DNA of 24,280 nt, from NCBI GenBank assembly GCA_035524095.1, contig DATKPK010000117.1, positions 1 through 24,280 of the forward strand, given 5' to 3'. The position numbers and the translations under genes were made by a program. This DNA comes from DATJUF01 sp035524095. Lineage in GTDB: Bacteria; Desulfobacterota; Binatia; Binatales; Binataceae. Each line of letters starts with the position of its first letter. The first letter of the stretch is position 1. The notes under the pieces were generated by a model, which did not search any database, had not been told where the DNA came from, and was given only the letters and a program-made list of their open reading frames with translations. Shown here piece by piece: positions 1 through 7,160 of the stretch.

Positions 1-255
1 GACCATAAGGCTGCCACGTCGCTCATACGCCCCCAGCATGAAGACAAATTGCTTAATATAGCTTACTAGCAGTTTGTACCGGTCTTGCAACTGAACGATT
101 ACATTTGTCAGACATCTGGCCGGTCATTCAATCGAGTTACGCAGCCAAGTGAAAGGGAGGTAATCCCGCATGCTGCAAGGCGTTAAAGGCCGAAATAACC
201 CTGACATCCAGGAAGAGTCCGTTGGGGGATGCGAGAACGGTATCAGCGATGGCCG
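1..255. other. Intergenic segment at window edge, no supported gene
   Basis: This stretch lies downstream of the first CoA-transferase gene, which is read leftwards and stops at 256. The only coding signal I see is a 30-codon reading frame (170-262, plus strand) preceded by GGGAGG. Its peptide resembles nothing I recognise, and such short frames are common by chance. No convincing hairpin terminator or RNA gene is visible. The part left of about 160 is more AT-rich than the genes and could belong to the regulatory region of a gene outside the window. Confidence 0.4.
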
Positions 256-1476
256 TCAGTAAATGACCTTTTGATCCATCAGCGAGCTGATTTCGGAGTC
301 GGAGAGGCCGAGAAGGCCACCGAAGATCTCGCGATTGTGCTGGCCGACATCGGGCGGATACGAATAGTTCAACTCAGGGACATTGCGCATTTTGACTGGC
401 ATACCGGGGAGAGTCCGCTCGCCGACCTCGTGATGATTCATCTTCCAAAAGTATCCCCATTGCTTGAGGTGAGGATCGTCGTGGAGTTCGACGCTATCGA
501 GGACAGGGCCGGCCGCGATACCCGCCGCTTGCAGACGATTAGCTAACTCGATGTGGTCGAAGCCGCGAGTCCATTCCGCGAGTTGCTGATCGATTGCATC
601 GGAATGAGTCAGGCGGCCGAACTGATCGGCGAAGCGCGAATTGTCGGCCCATGACGGATTACCCATCAGGCCTTTGAGAGCGGTCCACTCGCTATCGTTG
701 GCGACAGAAATCGCAATCCATTTGTCGTAACCAGCGGATGGATAGGTGTTGTGCGGCGCCATCACTGCGTCGCGATTTCCGAGTTGCCGACGGTCGCGGC
801 CGTTCATGAAATAATCCATGTACCATTGATGCATCTGGCCGATGACCGTCTCGCCCATACTGGCGTCGATCCACTGGCCTTCGCCGGTGCGGTTCCGATG
901 GCGCAATGCGGCGAGTGCATGAAATACGACGGATGTAGCGACAGCGTAGTCGGGCCAGGTGCCGCCGGTCTGGCGCGGCGGACCACCGGGATAACCTTGC
1001 GCGTCATACATGCCGACGAAGCAGCAGGCCATCGGACCCCATCCGACCCAGTTGGATGGATCGAGGCCGGTCTTGCCGAGGAGCGAGACGGAGATCATCA
1101 CGATATTAGACTTGACGGCGCGTACGTCGTCCCAAGTGAGGCCGAGTTTTTTCGCCGCCGGCGCAGGGAAGCATTCGAGGACAAAATCGCTTTTGCGGAT
1201 AATGTCGTAGGCAAGCGCGCGGCCGCGCGGAACAGACAGATTGAGGTTAATCGCCTTCTTGCCATAGTTCAGCGCGTGGAAATAGCCGTTGCGATTAGGA
1301 CCGGGGATGCGATCGGCCGAACCGGCAGGATTAGTGCGGCCGATGTCCATATAGATATTTGATTCGATCTTGATGACTTCGGCGCCCATCGTCGCGAGCC
1401 ACTGGGCGATTTGCGGACCGTTGATAATCCAACTGAAGTCGGCAACGCGGATTCCTTCAAGTGGAAGTCGAGGCAT
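256..1476 (-). CDS. Family III CoA-transferase (CaiB/BaiF), catalytic Asp present
   Basis: A 406-residue protein of the CaiB/BaiF (formyl-CoA transferase-like) family, full length for it. These cytoplasmic enzymes move CoA from one thioester to another carboxylic acid. Visible family signatures are the N-terminal LPLEGIRVADFSW segment, GAEVIKIES (32-39), and the segment around 176-208 ending in TGEGQWIDAS. By alignment from memory to formyl-CoA transferase, Asp176 (codon GAC) falls on the catalytic aspartate that forms the acyl anhydride. The ATG start has GGAG about eight bases upstream. Only 12 bases separate it from the stop of the upstream paralogue at 1489, so the two are surely co-transcribed. 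The substrate cannot be read from sequence. The pairing with a partner that has Glu at the same position suggests the two may work as one heteromeric enzyme. Confidence 0.9.
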   Translation of the reverse strand: MPRLPLEGIRVADFSWIINGPQIAQWLATMGAEVIKIESNIYMDIGRTNPAGSADRIPGPNRNGYFHALNYGKKAINLNLSVPRGRALAYDIIRKSDFVLECFPAPAAKKLGLTWDDVRAVKSNIVMISVSLLGKTGLDPSNWVGWGPMACCFVGMYDAQGYPGGPPRQTGGTWPDYAVATSVVFHALAALRHRNRTGEGQWIDASMGETVIGQMHQWYMDYFMNGRDRRQLGNRDAVMAPHNTYPSAGYDKWIAISVANDSEWTALKGLMGNPSWADNSRFADQFGRLTHSDAIDQQLAEWTRGFDHIELANRLQAAGIAAGPVLDSVELHDDPHLKQWGYFWKMNHHEVGERTLPGMPVKMRNVPELNYSYPPDVGQHNREIFGGLLGLSDSEISSLMDQKVIY

Positions 1477-1488
1477 AACGATACTCCG

Positions 1489-2706
1489 TTAGATGACACC
1501 GGCAGCGCGGAGGACTTGCTGGTCTTCGAGTGAGTAGCCGAGGCGTGAGAGGATGGCGGCATTGTGCTCGCCGAGCAGCGGTGCGCGCGAAGACGTAACA
1601 GGCGTACCAGACATCTGGACGAGTGCGCGAGGGTACTCGAAGCGTCCCGCGATCGGATGGTCAATGGTGACGAAGGCGTCGCGGGCGCGTAGATGAGGAT
1701 GGTTGGCCGCTTGTGCGACGGTATAAACCGGGCCGATCGTCAGGCCGAGCCGCTGGCCCTCACGCACGAGATACTCGGTATCGTGGTTCAATAGATGCTC
1801 GCGGATCATCGGTCGGAGGGCGTCATCGTACTGATGGCGTCCAGCGAGATCATTGAAAAGGTCGGAATCGAACTCGGGTGGATTGCCGAGTAACTTCTTC
1901 AGGGCGATCCAATGGGCGTCGGCAGCCCAAAGTGTATAGATGTAGCCGTCCTTGCAGGGGAGCGGCTCCATCCCGCCGGAGCTTTTGGCGCGCTCCCGGC
2001 TGAAGGGAGTGTTGAGATAGGTCAGAGGTGCCATCTCGAGTTTCGCGGTGTTGACGACGGCCTGCCAGCAAGGAATGTCGAGCCAGTCGCCTTGCCCGGC
2101 CGCGTCACGGTTGAACAGCGCGATCATCGCAGTCGCGGCGGCGTTGGCGGCACCCATCATCTCGGCAGCATTCCCGGGAGCGCGCAGCGGATTTTCACGC
2201 TCGACGTCTGCGACCATGGTCGGGGTGTTATAGCCGGTCAAACTCATTGCATACTCGACTAGATCGGTACCCTTCCAATCGCGGTAAGGACCGGTCTGGC
2301 CGAAGGGTGAGATCGAAACCATGATCAAGCGCGGATTCAGCTTCGTCAGGGCGTCGTAATCAAGACCTATACTCGCCATGAAGCCGGGCTGATGATTCTC
2401 GATGAGAATATCGGCCTCGACGGCGAGCTTACGGAAAATATCTGCGCCGGTGGGCGTCGCCGGATCGAGTGTCAGGCTATGCTTACCGGTGTTGAGATAG
2501 AGATAGGAGCCGCTTTTCTCGGGATGAGGTTCGTCGCCAGCGAAAGGCGGATGGCGTCGAATCGGGTCACCGCCGTTGGGCGATTCGATCTTGATGACCT
2601 GCGCGCCCATGCCAGCGAACATCTTGCCGCACATGGGGCCGGAGAGCATCTCGGCGTATTCGATTACCTTAAGGTCGTCGAGGGCTTGGGATGGTCGGGC
2701 GGACAA
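1489..2706 (-). CDS. Family III CoA-transferase (CaiB/BaiF) paralogue with Glu at the catalytic Asp position
   Basis: A 405-residue CaiB/BaiF family protein, first gene of a two-gene minus-strand operon. Family marks are DDLKVIEYAEMLSGP near the N-terminus, GAQVIKIESPNGGDP (34-48), the NTGKHSLTLD segment (about 72-81), and a helix ending AAGQGDWLDI. The residue aligning with the nucleophilic Asp of active members is Glu182 (codon GAG at 2161-2163 on the minus strand). The start codon is TTG, chosen because a near-perfect Shine-Dalgarno (AGGAGGTGA) sits six bases before it and because the protein begins just before the conserved first strand. The protein may still be active with Glu, or may be the non-catalytic half of a heteromer with the gene ending at 256. 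The substrate is unknown. Confidence 0.88.
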   Translation of the reverse strand: MSARPSQALDDLKVIEYAEMLSGPMCGKMFAGMGAQVIKIESPNGGDPIRRHPPFAGDEPHPEKSGSYLYLNTGKHSLTLDPATPTGADIFRKLAVEADILIENHQPGFMASIGLDYDALTKLNPRLIMVSISPFGQTGPYRDWKGTDLVEYAMSLTGYNTPTMVADVERENPLRAPGNAAEMMGAANAAATAMIALFNRDAAGQGDWLDIPCWQAVVNTAKLEMAPLTYLNTPFSRERAKSSGGMEPLPCKDGYIYTLWAADAHWIALKKLLGNPPEFDSDLFNDLAGRHQYDDALRPMIREHLLNHDTEYLVREGQRLGLTIGPVYTVAQAANHPHLRARDAFVTIDHPIAGRFEYPRALVQMSGTPVTSSRAPLLGEHNAAILSRLGYSLEDQQVLRAAGVI

Positions 2707-2954
2707 GCGCTGTCACCTCCTGCGGCCAGTTGCGAAGGATGCGACTATAGCGCAATCGCCGGAATAGGCGAGAGAAATAATAACTCACGAAAGTATTTAC
2801 AGAGATAGCGTAATTCAGATTCTATAGGCGCTGCGCCGACGGACTTGTGAGCGGATGAATCCGCATACGAATCGTAGCTAGTTTAGGAGCTACTAAATGC
2901 TCCAGGGTGAAAAGTACCGAGCGCCCGGCATTTTGGACGGAGGAGAGACGCGGG
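2707..2954. promoter_or_regulatory. Divergent promoter region with two small dyads
   Basis: This 248-base region separates the CoA-transferase operon (leftward) from the enoyl-CoA hydratase operon (rightward), so it must hold promoters for both. It is locally AT-rich around 2775-2830. Two inverted repeats are visible: GCGGAT-GA-ATCCGC at 2851-2864, and GTAGCT-8nt-AGCTAC at 2874-2893. Either could bind a dimeric regulator. No regulator gene is adjacent (the nearest is the TetR gene ending at 5154). I do not assign exact -35/-10 boxes. The Shine-Dalgarno of the leftward gene is at 2713-2721. Confidence 0.5.
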
Positions 2955-3761
2955 ATGCCCGCATTGTTGTTCGAAGTTCGCAAACAGATTGCTTACCTGA
3001 CGCTGAATCGTCCGCAGGTGCATAACTCGCTGAATCCCGAGTTGGTAGTGCAACTGGGTGAGGCGTGGCATCAAATCAAAGAGGACGATGGAATTCGGGC
3101 CGCTATCATCACCGGCGCGGGCGAAAAGGCGTTTTCGGCCGGAGCTGATCTGGGGCGGCTGATTCCGCTGACAACCCACGCGCGTCAACCTGAGGATGAA
3201 TGGGATCATAAGCTACTCGCCAATCTCCATCTGCGGGAGCAGGCGCTGCTGCGCGAATTCGAGCTGTGGAAGCCGGTCATCGCAGCAGTCAACGGGTTCT
3301 GTATCGCGGGCGGAATGGAACTGATGCTTGCGACTGATTTGCGAATCGCAGCGGAGCACGCCAGCTTCGGGTTGCAGGAAGTCAAATGGGCGTTGATCCC
3401 TGCGGGCGGCTCGATGGTGAGGCTGCCACGCCAGATTCCTTACTGTCAGGCAATGGAGATTCTGCTAACCGGAAATCGAATCGATGCCCGGGAAGCCCAT
3501 CGGATCGGGCTAGTAAATCACGTGTTGCCGGCGGGTGAAGTGATTGCCAAAGCTGAAGAATTGGCAGCGACGATCGTAGCGAATGGGCCGATGGCAGTGC
3601 GCGCAATCAAAGAGGCAGCGGTCAAAAGCTCGGGCGGGTCGCTCGACGACGGCTTTGCGCTAGAGAATCGCCTTGCCAAAGTCGTGTTTTCGTCAGATGA
3701 CGCTAAGGAAGGGCCGCGCGCATTCATGGAAAAGCGCAAGCCCAATTTCAAAGGAAACTAG
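2955..3761 (+). CDS. Enoyl-CoA hydratase/isomerase family protein
   Basis: A 268-residue crotonase-fold protein. Members hydrate or isomerise enoyl-CoA thioesters in the cytoplasm. The oxyanion-hole segment FSAGADL follows TGAGEKA near residue 55-70. The helix IAAVNGFCIAGGMEL carries the first catalytic Glu, and FGLQEVKWALIPAGG carries the second, so the hydratase pair is intact. The frame extends upstream to 2907, but the ATG at 2955 is preferred: GGAGGAGAG lies a few bases upstream and the extra 16 residues precede the conserved first strand. It is the first gene of a three-gene plus-strand set with a short-chain dehydrogenase and a rhodanese. With the divergent CoA-transferases this suggests activation, hydration and oxidation of one carboxylic acid, but the true substrate is not deducible. 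Confidence 0.9.
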   Translation: MPALLFEVRKQIAYLTLNRPQVHNSLNPELVVQLGEAWHQIKEDDGIRAAIITGAGEKAFSAGADLGRLIPLTTHARQPEDEWDHKLLANLHLREQALLREFELWKPVIAAVNGFCIAGGMELMLATDLRIAAEHASFGLQEVKWALIPAGGSMVRLPRQIPYCQAMEILLTGNRIDAREAHRIGLVNHVLPAGEVIAKAEELAATIVANGPMAVRAIKEAAVKSSGGSLDDGFALENRLAKVVFSSDDAKEGPRAFMEKRKPNFKGN

Positions 3762-3813
3762 CTATTCGGGGGAGGCGTGTGAGCCTCGCCAGTTTGATAC
3801 AAGGGAGAGAGAG

Positions 3814-4602
3814 ATGGCGCAAGGCAGAATCGCAGACCGAGTGGCAGTGATCACCGGCGGCGGATCAGGAATCGGCAAGGCGACGGCGGAATTGTTCGCG
3901 CAGGAAGGGGCCAGGGTCGTGATCGGTGACTTGCCGACAAGCCACGGCGAGACGGTGGCGAAGACGATCGGTGGATTGTTTGTGCCGACTGACGTGGGCG
4001 ATCCAAAGGCAGTCGAGAAGCTGGTGCGGACAGCATGCGATAAATACGGCGGTCTCGACATCATGTTCAATAACGCCGGAATAGCGATCGTCGCCCCATT
4101 ACTTGCCGCGTCTGACGAGACCTATTTGAAGACCTTACGCATCGATCTCGATGGCGTCTATTGGGGACTGAAGTTCGCGGGAATGGTGATGGTCCAGCAA
4201 CGCCACGGAGCGATTGTGAACACTGCGTCGGTAGCGGGAATTCGTGGCAGCGAGGGTCTCTCGGCTTACAACGCAGCCAAACATGGTGTGGTTGGACTCA
4301 CACGCAATGCCGCGCTGGAGTTTGCGCCTGCCGGAGTGCGGGTCAACTGTATATGTCCCGGCGTGATTGATACGCCGCTGGTGGCAGGAACCTTCGGGTC
4401 AAGCGAAGAGATGCGCGAGACGATGCATCGGTTCCATCCGCTTGGGCGAATGGGTAAGCCGGAAGAGATCGCACGATGCGTATTGTTCCTCGCCTCCGAC
4501 GACGCGTCGTTCGTAACCGGTCATGCGCTGGTGGTAGACGGAGGTCTGTCGGCGGGGACTGGCAGCAATACGAGTTCATTTACACTCGGCGAAGGACGCT
4601 GA
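3814..4602 (+). CDS. Short-chain dehydrogenase/reductase (SDR), NAD-type
   Basis: A 262-residue classical SDR oxidoreductase. The Rossmann glycine motif TGGGSGIG is near residue 13-20, an Asp at the end of the second strand (VVIGDLP) favours NAD(H) over NADP(H), and NNAG follows. The active site is intact, with Ser in NTASVAG and the Tyr-x-x-x-Lys pair in YNAAKHG. The C-terminal VTGHALVVDGG is typical. The frame is open back to 3673, overlapping the hydratase gene, but the ATG at 3814 directly precedes the conserved N-terminus and follows an AGGGAGAGAGAG ribosome site. Only 52 bases separate it from the hydratase, so the two are probably one operon. A likely role is 3-hydroxyacyl-CoA or alcohol oxidation, inferred from context only. 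Confidence 0.92.
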   Translation: MAQGRIADRVAVITGGGSGIGKATAELFAQEGARVVIGDLPTSHGETVAKTIGGLFVPTDVGDPKAVEKLVRTACDKYGGLDIMFNNAGIAIVAPLLAASDETYLKTLRIDLDGVYWGLKFAGMVMVQQRHGAIVNTASVAGIRGSEGLSAYNAAKHGVVGLTRNAALEFAPAGVRVNCICPGVIDTPLVAGTFGSSEEMRETMHRFHPLGRMGKPEEIARCVLFLASDDASFVTGHALVVDGGLSAGTGSNTSSFTLGEGR

Positions 4603-4673
4603 GGAAGATTTGATTAGCGGCGGCGTCGCGCATGACAAGCGGACCCCCGAATTATGCGACGAGGTGACTGCCG

Positions 4674-5084
4674 ATGGCGCTCAAGCTCAAGAAATCAGTT
4701 AAGGAATTAGTGGCCGAAGCCAACGCCGAGATCGAGACGGTGGACGCGACGACGGCAATGAAACTTAAAGAGGATCCCAACGTGCTGTTGGTCGATTTGC
4801 GCGATATCCGCGAGTTGAATCGGGACGGCAAGGTGCCGGGCGCGCTGCATGCGCCGCGTGGGATGCTCGAATTCTGGGTAGATCCAGAAAGCCCTTACTA
4901 CAAAGAGGTTTTCGGGTCAGGGAAGAAGTTCGTCTTCTTTTGCGCGGGCGGATTGCGATCGGCTCTCGCGGCACAGACGGTCCAGCGGATGGGACTAGAG
5001 CCGGTATGTCATATCGAGGGCGGCTTCCGCGCGTGGAAAGAGGCCGGCGGCTCGGTAGAGCCTGGTAGTCCGCCGAAATCTTAA
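4674..5084 (+). CDS. Single-domain rhodanese-like protein
   Basis: A 136-residue rhodanese domain protein with an N-terminal helical extension of about 25 residues. Conserved elements are LLVDLRDIRE, the GALHAPRG turn, and the active-site loop FCAGGLRSALAA, with a cysteine positioned for persulfide formation (CxxGxRS). The final ...IEGGFRAWKEAGG is typical. Such proteins carry sulfane sulfur or transfer it to thiophilic acceptors in the cytoplasm. The start has GAGGTGA six bases upstream. It lies 71 bases after the SDR gene and could be co-transcribed. A rhodanese beside acyl-CoA genes is seen often, without an agreed explanation. The substrate is unknown. Confidence 0.92.
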   Translation: MALKLKKSVKELVAEANAEIETVDATTAMKLKEDPNVLLVDLRDIRELNRDGKVPGALHAPRGMLEFWVDPESPYYKEVFGSGKKFVFFCAGGLRSALAAQTVQRMGLEPVCHIEGGFRAWKEAGGSVEPGSPPKS

Positions 5085-5153
5085 TCGTCCAGCTAGGCTG
5101 ATTCTAATTATTCCACGTAGGCTGGCAGGCGAAGTTGAAGCAGCAACTCCCTA

Positions 5154-5783
5154 TCAACTAGTGGCGAACGTTCGGAGGGAGTCCTGTGGACGCAGCTCAA
5201 GTTGGTATTTGAGAGCTTCGAGGAAGCGGCGGGCGACGGTCGCTGGAGGATCACCGCCCGGGTGATACCATACGTGCGACCAATTGAGCGCTCCGAATAG
5301 CATCAGCAGGACGTAACGTCGGTCGATATGGTCGGGCAGAGCCAGATCATCGATTAATGCGCGGAAGCGCGCCTCGAAGGCGCGACGCAACTCGCGAATA
5401 CGCGGGCCAAGCGAACCTGCCTCGCTGGGCAGAGTGCGAATCATAACGACGCCGTAGTCATGATAAGCCAGCAGGCCACGAAGGTGGCCGGTACAGGCCG
5501 CTTCAAGTCGCTGCCACGGTTCGTCGGCGGCATCCACCGCGCGATCGACTTCCTCAGCGATACGATGCATACCCTGCTCGTAGACCGCCAGCAGCATCTC
5601 TTCCTTCGACTGGAAGTGGTAGTAGATAGAACCGGAGAGCATTCCGACTTCCTTGGCAATGTCACGCATCGAAGTTGCGTGAAAGCCACGCTCGTTGAAG
5701 AGGTGCGCGGCAGCATCGAGAAGCTGCATCCGCCGGTTATCCTGGCGTGGAGTGCGTGATGTGGCTGTCGGACTCGATGACAT
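5154..5783 (-). CDS. TetR/AcrR family transcriptional regulator
   Basis: A 209-residue regulator with a TetR helix-turn-helix at about residues 18-62. RRMQLLDAAAHLFNERGFHATS leads into MRDIAKEVGMLSGSIYYHF and the SKEEMLLAVYEQ linker. The C-terminal part has the WSHVWYHPGGD segment common in TetR proteins of fatty-acid and xenobiotic pathways. I prefer the ATG at 5783 because it leaves a usual short tail before the HTH. In-frame ATGs at 5819 (weak GGAT upstream) and 5915 (which would overlap the upstream gene) are alternatives. It lies just downstream of the di-iron protein gene on the same strand and probably represses that gene and itself by binding the inverted repeat at 6952-6967. The ligand is unknown but may be an acyl-CoA. 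Confidence 0.88.
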   Translation of the reverse strand: MSSSPTATSRTPRQDNRRMQLLDAAAHLFNERGFHATSMRDIAKEVGMLSGSIYYHFQSKEEMLLAVYEQGMHRIAEEVDRAVDAADEPWQRLEAACTGHLRGLLAYHDYGVVMIRTLPSEAGSLGPRIRELRRAFEARFRALIDDLALPDHIDRRYVLLMLFGALNWSHVWYHPGGDPPATVARRFLEALKYQLELRPQDSLRTFATS

Positions 5784-5859
5784 CGCGGCTAGCTTATCAT
5801 CGGGTCCGACGTACCGCATCGGGATCCGAAAAGATTTGCAATCGTGCGGGGGCAGCCAA

Positions 5860-6876
5860 TCAGACGCTAAGCTGCTGCTCGAGATTGGCGGCGCGACCGT
5901 CGATTTCGGGGTCAATGCCGAGCTTACGCAGGTTGGCGGCGGTGCGAGGAGTCAGCATCCCGACTTTCTTCATGTTGGAGACGACCTGCGTGTACATCTC
6001 GCGCCGGAACAACTGGCGGAAGACGATGTAGTCGTTGCTCTTGGCGCTTTCTACGCGAGCCTTTTGAATCGAATTGATGTCCGCTTCGGTCAGGCCGATT
6101 TTCTCGAAGGCCGGACGCGGGAACTGTCCGCGCAATACGAGGCGGCAAGCTTCGGCGGCGAAATCTTCGAGTTCGGACATGTCAGCCGGGCTCAGGCTTG
6201 CAATGATGTCCGGTAAGCCGAGAACCGAAAAGCCCATGTGGCGCGATTCATCCAGAAGAATCCGCTTGCTGATCGACTTGAGCAGGGGATCCTGCGAGGT
6301 TTCGGCCAGCATACGAAAGAGGCCGACGGCAAAGGTTTCGGCGACAAGTTGAAGGCCGACCGTCTTGATGAACCATTTGCCCTGACCGAGCAGATAATCA
6401 AACAGGGTCTTGATGTTGGCGCTCATCGGGTAGATGTTGCCGTCACACTTTTCGAGCAAATATTTGCTCAGAACTTCGGTATGACGGGCCTCATCAACGA
6501 CTTGAGTTGACTGGAAGAATTTGGCGTCGTTAGTCGGGACCATATCAACAAGTTGGCTGCAGGCGAGCATCGCGCCCTCTTCGCCATGGAGGAGCTGGGA
6601 AAGGCGCCAGCAGGAAAATTCTATGTTGAGGTCGCGCTTCTGCTTGGCGTCGAGCTTGTTCCATACCGGGCTGTCATAGCCGTCAATCAGGCCATCGTTG
6701 AAGATACCGCGCTCAAGATCGGCAGGCTGGGACCAGTCGATATCCTTGGAGACGTTCCATTGGTCGCGCTTGGCGTTTTCGTAAAGACGGCGCATATCAG
6801 CGGCATGGACGGTGTAGTCGCGCTGATACAGGGTTTCGAGTTCGCTTTGGACAAGATGCTGATTCTCTGCAGACAT
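5860..6876 (-). CDS. Ferritin-like di-iron protein (putative oxygenase)
   Basis: A 338-residue, largely helical cytoplasmic protein of the ferritin/R2-like di-iron superfamily. The carboxylate-histidine ligand set is complete: Glu99 or Glu100 in HGEEGAM, Glu129 and His132 in DEARH, Glu180 in VAETFA, and Glu210 and His213 in DESRH. The paired DExRH motifs resemble those of ribonucleotide reductase R2, bacterial multicomponent monooxygenase and AurF-type N-oxygenase subunits. No partner reductase or second hydroxylase subunit is adjacent, which argues against a multicomponent monooxygenase. The frame is open to 6957, but the ATG at 6876 is chosen because AGGAGA sits six bases upstream. The gene is followed by a TetR gene and preceded by an AAGCAA-N4-TTGCTT dyad, suggesting induction by a substrate. 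The reaction is unknown. Confidence 0.8.
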   Translation of the reverse strand: MSAENQHLVQSELETLYQRDYTVHAADMRRLYENAKRDQWNVSKDIDWSQPADLERGIFNDGLIDGYDSPVWNKLDAKQKRDLNIEFSCWRLSQLLHGEEGAMLACSQLVDMVPTNDAKFFQSTQVVDEARHTEVLSKYLLEKCDGNIYPMSANIKTLFDYLLGQGKWFIKTVGLQLVAETFAVGLFRMLAETSQDPLLKSISKRILLDESRHMGFSVLGLPDIIASLSPADMSELEDFAAEACRLVLRGQFPRPAFEKIGLTEADINSIQKARVESAKSNDYIVFRQLFRREMYTQVVSNMKKVGMLTPRTAANLRKLGIDPEIDGRAANLEQQLSV

Positions 6877-6951
6877 AGCCAGTCTCCTGCGTAAATAGTT
6901 CGCGCCGTGCCGACGGCACCACGAGTCAGAGTTAGCCGTCGGCGAATCGAA

Positions 6952-6967
6952 AAGCAAACGCTTGCTT
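6952..6967. promoter_or_regulatory. Inverted repeat AAGCAA-N4-TTGCTT, candidate TetR operator
   Basis: The 16-bp dyad AAGCAAACGCTTGCTT has two perfect 6-bp arms and a 4-bp centre. It lies 76-91 bp before the start codon of the di-iron gene. On the minus strand its inner half TTGCTT could serve as a -35 box, with TAACTC 17 bp later as a weak -10. Perfect dyads of this size are typical of TetR-family operators, and a TetR gene is next but one. The assignment is inference. Confidence 0.55.
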
Positions 6968-7160
6968 GCTATCTTAGTGTAGCGTTGAGGCGTGTCAAGC
7001 CCACAACGAAGGATGTGTTAATCGGCCTTGTAAAATAAAGCAAGTTGGCAAGTTGGCAGCCCGGTGTATGCGGAGATGCTCCGCAGGGGCGACAACCTAA
7101 GCGCGATCATGTTAGGAGGTATAGTGCATCCTACAACGATAAATCGAAAGCGAGAAGGTC

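Noticed and set aside
170..262. A 30-codon frame with GGGAGG upstream at the left edge
   Set aside because: It is very short, matches nothing I know, and overlaps the end of a solid gene on the other strand.
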